In this document: positions 1 through 7,192 of the stretch, piece after piece
How the letters are laid out: each line of letters starts with the position of its first letter
How positions within the stretch are numbered: the first letter of the stretch is position 1
DNA from: Candidatus Zixiibacteriota bacterium
GTDB lineage: Bacteria > Zixibacteria > MSB-5A5 > GN15 > FEB-12
Reading direction: 5' to 3'
Assembly: GCA_034003725.1 (NCBI GenBank)
Contig: JAVEYB010000010.1
Location: 1 to 44,653 of the forward strand
Length of the DNA: 44,653 nt
Notes under the pieces: model-generated
The model's database searches: none
Seen by the model: the letters and a program-made list of their open reading frames with translations, nothing else
Told to the model about the DNA's origin: nothing
Position numbers and translations under genes: made by a program

Positions 1-1
1 G

Positions 2-64
2 TTTCTCGACGGTCTGCCGCAGGGTGGAGTCCGCCACTGGCGGAGTAGCTCGTCGGGCTCATAA
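2..64 (+). pseudogene. C-terminal tail of an upstream GIY-YIG nuclease copy (cut by window edge)
   Basis: The first bases read in frame as FLDGLPQGG and run to a TAA at 62-64. This is the same tail, base for base, as that of the complete nuclease ending at 418. The array of tRNA-like gene plus nuclease therefore begins upstream of the window with at least one more nuclease copy. Whether that upstream copy is intact cannot be seen. Confidence 0.7.
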
Positions 65-109
65 CTCCGCCGCGGCGGATCGCAGGTTCAAATCCTGCCC
101 CCGCCACCA
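18..109 (+). tRNA. Initiator tRNA-Met(CAU)-like gene, copy A, with palindromic replacements
   Basis: The core resembles bacterial initiator tRNA: TGGAG (25-29), TAGCTCGTCGGG, a CTCATAA anticodon loop, then a perfect T arm (stem 82-86/94-98 with loop TTCAAAT), the acceptor 3' strand CCCCGCC and an encoded CCA (107-109). The 5' acceptor CGCAGGG leaves C1 unpaired, as in initiators, but also has an A-C mismatch. The D-loop is replaced by TCCGCC-ACT-GGCGGA (30-44). The 3' anticodon strand and variable region are replaced by TCCGCC-GC-GGCGGA (66-79), so the normal CCCGA partner of the TCGGG stem is absent. It is either a degenerate tRNA or a tRNA-derived element. Function as a tRNA is doubtful. 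Confidence 0.65.
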
Positions 110-142
110 AATAGCAGTCCATTCCTCTGGGGAGAGGGAATT

Positions 143-418
143 CTGTTTACCGTCTATGTCATTTTGTCTGAGTCGGGGCGACGGTACACCGGCTACAGCG
201 AAGATCTCGACAAGCGTGTTGGCCAACACAACTCCGGGCTCTGCAAAACCACCAAAGTCGATACTGGCTGGCGGGTCGTTTACACAGAGGTGTATGCAAC
301 TCGGTCCGCGGCGATGAAACGCGAGCGCTGGCTCAAAAGCGGTGTTGGACGAGAGTTTCTCGACGGTCTGCCGCAGGGTGGAGTCCGCCACTGGCGGAGT
401 AGCTCGTCGGGCTCATAA
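143..418 (+). CDS. GIY-YIG endonuclease (URI/COG2827-type), overlapping the next tRNA-like gene
   Basis: This is a compact GIY-YIG nuclease of about 91 residues. Visible motifs are TVYVILS (GIY strand), RYTGY (YIG strand), DKRVGQHNSG (the helix with the conserved Arg) and AMKRERW (the metal-binding Glu), so the known catalytic set looks complete. No ATG or GTG lies upstream of the domain. A GGGGAGAGGG Shine-Dalgarno-like run at 129-138 precedes ATT/CTG codons at 140/143; the first TTG is at 164, inside the GIY motif. I therefore place the start near 143. The frame is open from the TAA in tRNA-A's anticodon loop (62-64) to the TAA in tRNA-B's anticodon loop (416-418). Such small nucleases are often found just 3' of tRNA genes. 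A role in mobility of the unit is inference. Confidence 0.8.
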   Translation: MFTVYVILSESGRRYTGYSEDLDKRVGQHNSGLCKTTKVDTGWRVVYTEVYATRSAAMKRERWLKSGVGREFLDGLPQGGVRHWRSSSSGS

Positions 419-463
419 CTCCGCCGCGGCGGATCGCAGGTTCAAATCCTGCCCCCGCCACCA
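372..463 (+). tRNA. Initiator tRNA-Met(CAU)-like gene, copy B
   Basis: Identical over all 92 bases to the copy at 18-109, with the same two palindromes (384-398 and 420-433), the CTCATAA loop, T arm and encoded CCA (461-463). Its 5' half overlaps the end of the upstream nuclease ORF, and the TAA of its anticodon loop is that ORF's stop codon. The same doubts about folding apply: the 3' strand of the anticodon stem is missing. Confidence 0.65.
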
Positions 464-496
464 AATAGCAGTCCATTCCTCCGGGGAGAGGGAATT

Positions 497-658
497 CTGT
501 TTACCGTCTATGTCATTTTGTCTGAGTCGGGGCGACGGTATACCGGCTACAGCGAAGATCTCGACAAGCGTGTTGGCGACTCCGGCGAGACGGGGCGAGC
601 TTTGGCAGTCATGAGCGCCGCGGACTATGGGATCTGTCGGGCGAAAGTTTGTGATTGA
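497..658 (+). pseudogene. Truncated GIY-YIG nuclease, second copy
   Basis: The frame matches the intact copy through the GIY and YIG strands and the first helix (LDKRVG). It then enters unrelated sequence (GDSGETGRAL...) and stops at TGA 656-658. The HNSG motif and the helix with the metal-binding Glu are missing, so the product should be inactive. The break at 577 marks the right end of the array. The retained part is nearly identical to copy A, so the truncation is probably recent. Confidence 0.8.
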
Positions 659-751
659 TTCCTGTCGGCGGGAGTGCTTCACTTTCGTTCAGCAATGCTC
701 CCGTCAGGAGCGAAGATCGATTCTACGATGCGCAGAGAGGACGAACAGGAT

Positions 752-1687
752 ATGAGCGTGACTCCCGAAATCCTGCAGGCAATCGGAAACACGTCAATTG
801 TGCAACTCCGGCGTGTTATACCATCGGGGTGTGCTAAAATTCTCGTGAAGCTGGAGTGGGAGAATCCGACCGGCAGTATGAAAGATCGGGCGGCGCAGGC
901 GATGATCGCGCGGGCCGAAGAGGACGGCCGCTTGAAACCCGGTTACACCGTGGTCGAGTATACAGGCGGCAGCACCGGGATATCACTCGCCCTGATATGT
1001 GTGGCAAGAGGGTATCGACTCCGGATAGTGACTTCGGACGCCTTCAGCAGGGACAAGCTGACACAGATGGCCGCATTCGGCGCGGAGTTGACACTTGTCC
1101 CGAGTGAGGGCGGATTGACCACGAAGAAACTGATCCTGGACATGATCGAGTGTGCGCGACAGATCGCTTCGGAGCCGTGCACATATTGGACAGACCAGTT
1201 GCATAATGTAGACAGTATCGCTGGTTATTATCCGTTGGGCGAGGAGATATGGAATCAGACGGACGGCCGAATCGATGCGTTCGTGCACAGTGTCGGTACG
1301 GGTGCATCGTCGCGGGGAATAGCTGCGGTGCTGAAAAGCCACAGTCCGCTCGTGAACGTGGTGGCCGTCGAGCCGGCCGAGTCGGCTGTGCTGGCGGGGG
1401 GACAGCCCGGCCCGCATAAAATCGAAGGAGTGGGGATCGGCTACACTCCCCCGCTCTGGGAGCCGAGCCTTGTGGATGAAATCGCCGCTGTGAGCACGGC
1501 GGATGCAAAAGCGATGGTGCGACGACTGGCGCGCGAGGAAGGATTGTTCGCGGGAACGTCATCGGGGGCAAATGTCGTCGCGGCCATCCGAATCGGCGAA
1601 CGGCTTGGCCCTGAGGCCACAGTCGTGACGCTGATGTGCGATTCCGGGCTGAAATACCTGAGTACGGATGTATACAGTCTCACGTGA
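752..1687 (+). CDS. PLP-dependent cysteine synthase family protein
   Basis: A fold-type II PLP enzyme of 311 residues, the usual length for O-acetylserine sulfhydrylase (CysK/CysM). It has NPTGSMKDR with the Schiff-base lysine, GGSTGISLA corresponding to the substrate-binding loop, the glycine-rich phosphate loop SVGTGASSRG, and GTSSGAN near the C-terminus. The ATG at 752 follows GAGAGG about 11 bases upstream; the open frame extends to 674, but that stretch lacks the family N-terminus and good spacing. No CBS domain is attached, so this is not cystathionine beta-synthase. The expected reaction is sulfide plus O-acetylserine (or a related activated serine) to cysteine. The substrate-loop variant (GGSTG) leaves some doubt about exact substrate. 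The gene stands alone. Confidence 0.88.
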   Translation: MSVTPEILQAIGNTSIVQLRRVIPSGCAKILVKLEWENPTGSMKDRAAQAMIARAEEDGRLKPGYTVVEYTGGSTGISLALICVARGYRLRIVTSDAFSRDKLTQMAAFGAELTLVPSEGGLTTKKLILDMIECARQIASEPCTYWTDQLHNVDSIAGYYPLGEEIWNQTDGRIDAFVHSVGTGASSRGIAAVLKSHSPLVNVVAVEPAESAVLAGGQPGPHKIEGVGIGYTPPLWEPSLVDEIAAVSTADAKAMVRRLAREEGLFAGTSSGANVVAAIRIGERLGPEATVVTLMCDSGLKYLSTDVYSLT

Positions 1688-1693
1688 GACTGT
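1674..1693. repeat. Perfect 20-bp palindrome over the stop codon
   Basis: The half-site ACAGTCTCAC is followed by its exact reverse complement. The palindrome covers the TGA stop (1685-1687) of the cysteine-synthase-family gene. It can form a hairpin in the mRNA 3' end or act as a protein site; it has no T-run. Confidence 0.8.
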
Positions 1694-1709
1694 CACCAGG
1701 AACACAAAA

Positions 1710-1735
1710 CATGGCAGGCGGAGTCGCCTGCCATG
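1710..1735 (-). terminator. 11-bp stem hairpin, terminator-like on the minus strand
   Basis: CATGGCAGGCG and CGCCTGCCATG are perfectly complementary around a GAGT loop. Read on the minus strand the stem is followed by TTTTGTGTT, a weak U-tract. On the plus strand no T-run follows. It could end transcription from both sides or be a repeated extragenic palindrome. Confidence 0.5.
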
Positions 1736-1864
1736 CTTCGCAGTCACAATTTCAATTGTAATCGCGGATCCGTCCGAGAGACCGGTCACGGCGCGAGTAT
1801 CAGCACAGGAGCGTCGAACGCTCGTGGCGGAGCGGTATCGTACGGTTCGGAAGACGATCATGGT

Positions 1865-2083
1865 TTTCAGGGCGTGCCAGACCTCATCGTCGACCTCTCC
1901 GGTGTACAGGTCAATCGTGCGACCGACATTGTCGCGGAAGCAACGAAGCTGATCGCGGACACCCAATTCCGCCATTTGGTCGTTCACATCGACAGCAGAG
2001 AATCCGTTCGGCTCATTTCCGTTGTCGCCGTAGGCGCTGTTAGCGGCAAGAATTCTGTCATCGTATATATCGTCGCATCCCAA
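1865..2083 (-). pseudogene. Probable coding remnant, unknown family
   Basis: The minus strand reads protein-like for about 70 residues (motifs AANSAYGDNGNEPNGF, VRDQLRCFRDNVGRT, DLYTGEVDDEVWHAL). After KTM it degrades into arginine-rich, low-quality sequence. There is no convincing start codon or ribosome site. I do not recognise the family. The gap between the cysteine-synthase gene and the barrel gene (1688-2341) otherwise holds only hairpins and the sorting-tail fragment. Confidence 0.35.
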
Positions 2084-2200
2084 TCAGCTGTGATCTTCCC
2101 GGGTTTCTGAGAGGAGTCCGCCGAGGTTGGACAAATGGAAGGCGGAAAGCGATCCCGATGCTCTCGCACCCGGATCGCTTGACAAAGTATACGCAGGGTC

Positions 2201-2280
2201 TCAGTTGATCATGATCATCTTGCGCGTGTCGGCATAGTTGTCCGTCTGCAGTCAGTAGAGATAAACGCTGCTGGAGTCAC
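2201..2280 (-). pseudogene. Fragment of a type IX secretion C-terminal sorting tail
   Basis: The minus strand reads DSSSVYLY, a TGA stop, then LQTDNYADTRKMIMIN and a final TGA. The family consensus at the end of T9SS-sorted proteins is a VYFYRL...KKMxxxK pattern ending at the stop, so the internal TGA probably replaced an Arg codon. No upstream domain of the same protein is visible; the plus-strand gene at 2342 begins just beyond it. It is a relic showing that the lineage has or had T9SS-type exported proteins. Confidence 0.5.
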
Positions 2281-2341
2281 GGTCGGCCTGTCATTCTGGC
2301 GACTGGCCGGGAATAAAAACGGAAAGGCAGGGTGGATAGCG

Positions 2342-2881
2342 ATGAGAACGGTGCTTGCAGTCGTGCTGGCGGGCCTCTCGCTCTGCGTCGGGGCGCTCGC
2401 CGCTGAAAAAGCAATGCTTCGCCCCCACGTATGGTTTGGGACGACCGTTACCTCCCCGTCGGCCGACGACCTCGGCTACGTGAGCGCCGACGGAGATAAT
2501 CTTGATTCCTATCTTGACCATAGCAAGATGAATTACGGCGCCGGACTTCAGTGGTTTCTTCCGAGCACCACCAACATTCGGTTCGGCGGCGATATCGGCA
2601 TGCGGAAGTTGTTCTCGGCCGAATTCAACACGGGAAGCGAAGACATTTCCTTCGTCGACGAAGATAACGACACCGAAGACGAGTACGACATCGTTGTGCC
2701 GGAGGTGGCCGAATATGCGCTTCCCACTCCAACTTTTTCCTGCAGGGAGGCGCATGTCTATTTGTCGTATTATGTTGGGGCACACAACCGGGTTGGTCCG
2801 ATCGGATCGACGCAGACGTCTACTGACCGTTGCGATTCTGCAGATTGGTCGGCAGGACGTATCTTTTGTCTTGCGGGCTGA
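2342..2881 (+). CDS. Outer-membrane beta-barrel-like protein, probably frameshifted
   Basis: It begins with a clear signal peptide (VLAVVLAGLSLCVGALA, cleavage near residue 21). A stretch typical of small porin-like barrels follows, with alternating aromatic strands such as YGAGLQWFLP and NIRFGGDIGMRKLF and an acidic EDNDTEDEYD loop. Near 2727 the frame loses this character. The +1 shifted frame instead reads SNFFLQGGA and ends at TGA 2824-2826. A one-base indel, real or from sequencing, is therefore likely. The annotated 179-residue product has an implausible Cys/Ser-rich tail. The start has only a weak GGTGG ribosome site. Function beyond membrane barrel is not visible. Confidence 0.5.
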   Translation: MRTVLAVVLAGLSLCVGALAAEKAMLRPHVWFGTTVTSPSADDLGYVSADGDNLDSYLDHSKMNYGAGLQWFLPSTTNIRFGGDIGMRKLFSAEFNTGSEDISFVDEDNDTEDEYDIVVPEVAEYALPTPTFSCREAHVYLSYYVGAHNRVGPIGSTQTSTDRCDSADWSAGRIFCLAG

Positions 2882-2914
2882 GGATCACGACCCCATATTG
2901 CAGCGGGGAATGTT

Positions 2915-4768
2915 TTGGAGATATCTGCTCGCACATCACTGCTTCGGGCGCTGCTCACACTGGTGATCGGTCTCACATGTGCCGGCGCCGCCGGCAGCAA
3001 GGACTCCGCCAATCTCGCGATACGTGAATTTCGCAAAATCAAGATATCGGATCGCGCAACCGACCCGGCGGAGGCAGCGGTCAAACTCGAAGTCCGCTGC
3101 CTCACCGAGCGCGGCGCCCGCAACCAGCAGCTATTCGTGAAGGATCGTTACGGGGCACGTGTCGATAAGGTAACCGTACGCGTCAATGGGAAGAAAATTC
3201 ATGCGGATTTCGTGTCCGCAGTCTATCCCAAACGTCAGGATGTCTTCTTTTCTGATACGAGGCTGTGGGCCATAACGATTCCCCGGTCGGTTACGACAGG
3301 CGATGTGGTGACGGTGGAATACAAGGTCCGTTACAGCGCCTTCGCCGAACTTGATCTGCTGCAAATCCCGAATTATGGATTCTACGAGCGCTATGAGTTG
3401 GAGATCGATCACCCCTCGAACGTGGATGTCGCGTTTGAGTGGTATTTCCCTGCCGACAGCGTGTCGTTCAGCCTGGAGACGGTCGACCAGAAGCGGATTC
3501 GGCTTACGGCCGACTCGCTGCCCTGGCGGCCGCCGTTGGCGGGAACGGAGTATGACGATCTCCACGCCCTCGGTCTGATGGTTCTCAGGCGGGATGATTC
3601 ACTGTTGACGCCGGCGACGCCCGAGGCGTTCACGTCGTGGTACCTTTCACAATTTGACTATCCCGTGGACCTCGCGGCCGATCTCGAGCCGGACCTGTAT
3701 GCGGCGGTGCAAGGCGCACCGGATGAGCGAGCGGCGGTTGAGCGGATTCACGACTTCGTACGCGGATCCATACGGTATGTCTCCGATGTTGGCCCGCCAC
3801 ACACGATTCTGCCGCATGCACCGGAGGATGTTCTGGCGAATCGTTACGGCGACTGCAAAGACAGGGCATTCCTCGTAACCGCACTCGCCCGTCGGCACGG
3901 CCTCCGAGTATATCCCTGTATCGTCAGTACAAACAAGACGCGCGCATTTGGCGACCTGCATCCTTACCTGTTCAATCACGTAATCTGTGCGATTGACTCC
4001 GACGGCGGTCTGCTTTTCTTTGATCCAACACCGGAGAGCTATGCGTTCGGCACCCTGCCGCCGGATTATGTCGGGTGTTACGCGCTCGTGCTCGACACGG
4101 CTCGCCCTCGGGTCGTGACGGTTTGGCCCAGAGATACATTGCCTGACCTCGAGGTGCATCTGACCGGACGCATCGACTCGCTATCGACCGTTCACGCTGA
4201 AATCGTCGTCAGGGGTGGATATCGTTCTGAGGTGCTCAACGCACAGGCCACGATGACGGATTACGAGTTTCGGTCATTTCTTTCGGCGCGCATCCCGTTG
4301 TTTCTGTATCGGATCGTTCTCGACCATTTCCTGCTGTCAACGACCGACGACCACGCCGTGGTCATGTCGGCCCAGGCTGATCTCTCATCGTTCATCATCC
4401 GCACTTCGTCGAATGCGTATCTCCCGTCGAATCCATTCATTACGGTGGATCGCGCGGTATTGGAGCGTAAGAGTGACGCCTGGCCGCTTGTGACAGGCAT
4501 ACCGCGCCGTTATGTGTTGACCCTTGACCTTGAGGCGCCCGGGTACACGGCCGCCGCCGACTCTCTTCGGCTGGACGTGCCTGATATCGCCAGCCTTGAA
4601 GCGCACCTTGAACCGACCGATGAAGAGGAGTTTCGGCTGGGGTACGAATATCGACTGCGGGCGACGACGGTCGCAGGTTCTGCCAAAACCGCCTATCTCG
4701 AATTTTGCAGATCGTGTCTCGATAGTAAGCGGCATCTTTTCAACCTGGTGGAGGAAACGCACAGATGA
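2915..4768 (+). CDS. DUF3857/transglutaminase-like exported protein (triad present)
   Basis: 617 residues with a TTG start. The first 27 residues form a signal peptide (LLRALLTLVIGLTCAGA). Residues about 55-240 match the DUF3857 beta-rich domain. Residues about 265-375 are a transglutaminase/protease-like core with Cys314 in YGDCKDRAF, His355 in FNHVI and Asp370 in FFDPT, the expected catalytic triad. The C-terminal 230 residues are beta-rich (DUF2569/DUF3858-like in this family). It probably acts in the periplasm or at the cell surface; the substrate is unknown. The TTG is chosen because it opens directly into the signal peptide; no in-frame ATG lies nearby. It overlaps the next gene by ATGA, so the two are co-translated. 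Confidence 0.82.
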   Translation: MEISARTSLLRALLTLVIGLTCAGAAGSKDSANLAIREFRKIKISDRATDPAEAAVKLEVRCLTERGARNQQLFVKDRYGARVDKVTVRVNGKKIHADFVSAVYPKRQDVFFSDTRLWAITIPRSVTTGDVVTVEYKVRYSAFAELDLLQIPNYGFYERYELEIDHPSNVDVAFEWYFPADSVSFSLETVDQKRIRLTADSLPWRPPLAGTEYDDLHALGLMVLRRDDSLLTPATPEAFTSWYLSQFDYPVDLAADLEPDLYAAVQGAPDERAAVERIHDFVRGSIRYVSDVGPPHTILPHAPEDVLANRYGDCKDRAFLVTALARRHGLRVYPCIVSTNKTRAFGDLHPYLFNHVICAIDSDGGLLFFDPTPESYAFGTLPPDYVGCYALVLDTARPRVVTVWPRDTLPDLEVHLTGRIDSLSTVHAEIVVRGGYRSEVLNAQATMTDYEFRSFLSARIPLFLYRIVLDHFLLSTTDDHAVVMSAQADLSSFIIRTSSNAYLPSNPFITVDRAVLERKSDAWPLVTGIPRRYVLTLDLEAPGYTAAADSLRLDVPDIASLEAHLEPTDEEEFRLGYEYRLRATTVAGSAKTAYLEFCRSCLDSKRHLFNLVEETHR

Positions 4769-6798
4769 AACTGCGTCTCTGTGTCACGGCGCTGGCGATA
4801 ATACTCGCGTTGGGCGCCTGTACGAAGTCAAAAAAGCTCTATAGTCTGACCGGTCTCGAGGAGTCGGCGCCGACGGTCGCTCCCGTGGATCTTGCCGCGT
4901 ACGAAGCGAGGTACGGCGAGTACGACGGCGTCTTTTTGTCGTACGATCAGATCGTTGAACATGCCGGAGGGAAAGAGCAAAGCGCAGCATCGCTATTTTT
5001 CCCCGTGCCATCGACCTGGCTCTACCAGGAGATCACGCGAACGCGCTATATCGTGTTCAATCCCAGGGTGGACTGGTTGACGACGTTTTCACTGTGGGCA
5101 CAACCGAAGGATCTGTTCCTTCGCATCACCAATCCAGACGGCAGCCGCCGAGAATACGGGCTCGCCGACCTTCGCCCGGAGGATGACGAATTCGGCAGAA
5201 AGAGTCACCGCTTCATTTTTCCGGACGTGCAACGGGGTTCGATAATCGAAACGGGGTACGCGATCGAATTCGATGTGGGACTCGTTCCGCCGCCATTGAG
5301 GCATGATGTGCTGCTGCAACTCGGGGTACCCGCGGAGCAGGTCAGTTTCACGTATGCATGTCCTGAATGGTGGACCTATCAGGTGAAGAAGAACGGCGAC
5401 AACCGGGTGCCGGAGCTGGACATCACGTTTGACCCGCAGACGAAGAAGGCCCTGTTGAAGGCGGTGCGACGAAACGTCCCGGCGGTAAAATCCGAGCGAT
5501 ATGCGCCGTACTTTCGTGACGTTGCGGATTACCTCGAGTTTCAGGTGACCAAGCTCGAGATGGCCGGAGCCAAGTACGAGGCCGCCGGCAACTGGACCGA
5601 ACTCGGTGACCGAATCTACGATGGCGCGATGAAGGACATGGACGAGGTCACGATGGACATCCGGCAGCAGATTCAGCTTGCGGTCGGACCGGTCGAACTG
5701 CCGCTCGACAAAGTAAACCGCGTCCTTGCGTTCGTACGCGACAGCGTCGACATCGACGGCAAGAATCGTCGGGGGAATCCCGGCAAGATACTCAAAGACC
5801 GCAAAGGGGACGTGTTTGACGTCAACGCGTTGACCTGTGTCATGCTCTCCGAGCTGGGCATTCCCTCCGACTTTCTCCTTGCTCACTCAGCGCTCAGCGG
5901 CTATTGCGATCCGGAGTATGTCTCGATCGAGCAGTTCTACTACCCCGCGACGGGATGCCGTATAGACGGCGACTACTATGTTCTGTTCCCATATATAGAA
6001 GGTCTGCCGCCGGGTTTAGTCCCACCGTGGTTCCTTGATCAAAAAGCACTGGCAATCAAAAAGGGCGGCGTCACGATGATTGACTTGCCGGACAGCAGCC
6101 TGGTGCCCGGCGGAGTCACAGAACAGTACGACCTGACGATCGATGAGACGGGTCTTATCACCGTTGATGAAGAGCGGGTGCTGACCGGAGCCGACGCGTT
6201 TCTTATGCGAGACAGCCTTTCTACCCTCACACCGCCCGAGATGCAGGAGGCGGCTTCGCGGATGTTAACGTACAGTGATGGAAGTGTGCGATTGGAGTCA
6301 TTCGATGTCGACGGTTTGCATGAACCGACTGAACCACTCCGCCTGACGTTCCGATACACTATCGATAACCTCGTGACCGTCACGCCCGACGAGGTTGTCT
6401 TCCAGACGGCCGGCCTATTTGCGCCGATTTCCGGCGCCCGGTTGGTGGATGATCCGGCGCAGCGTGTGAACGATGTTGCGGTACTGTTTGCAGCGGATCA
6501 CAGAAAACTGATCCGTATTCACCACCCCTCGTCGTGGTCGCTTTCCACTGTCCCGGCGGATATCCAGAAATCGAACGAGTTCGGCTCCGTGAGCGGACAA
6601 TTCGCCCGGGAGTCCGGATTTCTCTCTGTGGACCAGCACGTACACTTGAACCGGATACGAAGACCGAAAGAAGCGTACGCCGAGTTCCTCGACATAGCCG
6701 GTCAACATAGTGACCTGCATATTCCGACGCTGGTGTTCGCGTTGAACGAAGGGATAGCTCCCGCCCCCGCGCCGGACTCTGACGACGCAGGGCAATAG
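4765..6798 (+). CDS. DUF3857/transglutaminase-fold lipoprotein lacking the catalytic Cys
   Basis: 677 residues. The N-terminus is a lipoprotein signal (ALAIILALGAC, lipid-modified Cys19). A DUF3857 domain spans roughly 70-250 and a degenerate transglutaminase-like domain roughly 300-420. Where the upstream partner has GDCKD, this protein reads KGDVFDVNAL (348-356), with Val in the Cys position. The downstream His/Asp region (YYVLFPYIEG) is also divergent. It is therefore likely a non-catalytic partner or binding protein. It starts inside the stop codon of the triad-containing paralogue (ATGA), which implies a stoichiometric pair. A GC-rich hairpin follows the gene. Confidence 0.82.
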   Translation: MKLRLCVTALAIILALGACTKSKKLYSLTGLEESAPTVAPVDLAAYEARYGEYDGVFLSYDQIVEHAGGKEQSAASLFFPVPSTWLYQEITRTRYIVFNPRVDWLTTFSLWAQPKDLFLRITNPDGSRREYGLADLRPEDDEFGRKSHRFIFPDVQRGSIIETGYAIEFDVGLVPPPLRHDVLLQLGVPAEQVSFTYACPEWWTYQVKKNGDNRVPELDITFDPQTKKALLKAVRRNVPAVKSERYAPYFRDVADYLEFQVTKLEMAGAKYEAAGNWTELGDRIYDGAMKDMDEVTMDIRQQIQLAVGPVELPLDKVNRVLAFVRDSVDIDGKNRRGNPGKILKDRKGDVFDVNALTCVMLSELGIPSDFLLAHSALSGYCDPEYVSIEQFYYPATGCRIDGDYYVLFPYIEGLPPGLVPPWFLDQKALAIKKGGVTMIDLPDSSLVPGGVTEQYDLTIDETGLITVDEERVLTGADAFLMRDSLSTLTPPEMQEAASRMLTYSDGSVRLESFDVDGLHEPTEPLRLTFRYTIDNLVTVTPDEVVFQTAGLFAPISGARLVDDPAQRVNDVAVLFAADHRKLIRIHHPSSWSLSTVPADIQKSNEFGSVSGQFARESGFLSVDQHVHLNRIRRPKEAYAEFLDIAGQHSDLHIPTLVFALNEGIAPAPAPDSDDAGQ

Positions 6799-6813
6799 CG
6801 CCCACGGGATCGT

Positions 6814-6845
6814 GCGCCGCCGGCGGGGACCACCCGGGGCGGCGC
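6814..6845 (+). terminator. GC-rich hairpin after the DUF3857 pair
   Basis: GCGCCGCC and GGCGGCGC pair over 8 bp around a 16-base GC-rich interior, 16 bases after the stop codon. No T-run follows, so intrinsic termination is uncertain. Confidence 0.4.
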
Positions 6846-6929
6846 CCGGTCGTATTCAACGACGCTCCCTTTTCAGCCCAGAAAAACCGCTTGTGAAACC
6901 CGAGCCCATGCCGCTATCATCTCTGGCCA

Positions 6930-7184
6930 ATGGACACCATGACAATCATCGGCTTCCTTGCCGGGACGCTGACCACGGTATCGTTTCTTCCGCAGCTCGT
7001 CAAAGCCTGGCGGACCCGTTCTACCGGGGATATTTCGCTGGCAATGTATGTGGTCTTCGTATTGGGCGTCTTCCTTTGGCTGGTATACGGCATATTCCTG
7101 GCTTCCCTGCCGGTAATCGCAGCGAATGCCATCACGTTGGTCATCGCCATTGTCATTCTGCTGCTGAAGATCCGGTATCGGTGA
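6930..7184 (+). CDS. SemiSWEET-type sugar transporter
   Basis: 84 residues with three membrane segments (about 5-22, 38-58 and 62-80), the exact architecture of bacterial SemiSWEET (MtN3/PQ-loop). The PQ motif is seen in SFLPQLVKAWRTRST, followed by GDISLAMY. These proteins dimerise to make a six-helix pore for sugars such as sucrose or glucose, moving them down the gradient. Two ATGs are possible (6930 and 6939); neither has a strong ribosome site. It converges with the exported-protein gene at 7193 and is separate from the DUF3857 pair by 131 bp including a hairpin. Confidence 0.9.
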   Translation: MDTMTIIGFLAGTLTTVSFLPQLVKAWRTRSTGDISLAMYVVFVLGVFLWLVYGIFLASLPVIAANAITLVIAIVILLLKIRYR

Positions 7185-7192
7185 AGAGGACC

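Larger units (their letters stand above)
1..577 (+). repeat. Tandem 354-bp tRNA/GIY-YIG repeat (one full unit plus 223 bp of a second)
   Basis: Position 1 matches position 355 and the match continues to 223/577, so the period is 354 bp, exactly 118 codons. I see only two substitutions in the shared part (t127/c481 and c197/t551). Similarity stops abruptly after the shared bases tgttggc, where copy 2 jumps to unrelated sequence. Each unit holds an initiator-tRNA-like gene and a GIY-YIG nuclease frame. The near identity suggests recent duplication or gene conversion; an assembly artefact cannot be excluded without reads. Confidence 0.93.

Noticed and set aside
18-109. Reading as a split or intron-containing tRNA
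   Set aside because: The extra sequences are short palindromes replacing, not interrupting, native arms, and no bulge-helix-bulge or group I features are visible.
1733-2110. Plus-strand 125-codon frame
   Set aside because: The minus strand over the same bases looks more protein-like; no start signal or family.
5089-5886. Minus-strand open frame of 265 codons
   Set aside because: Antisense to the DUF3857 lipoprotein gene; no recognisable motif.
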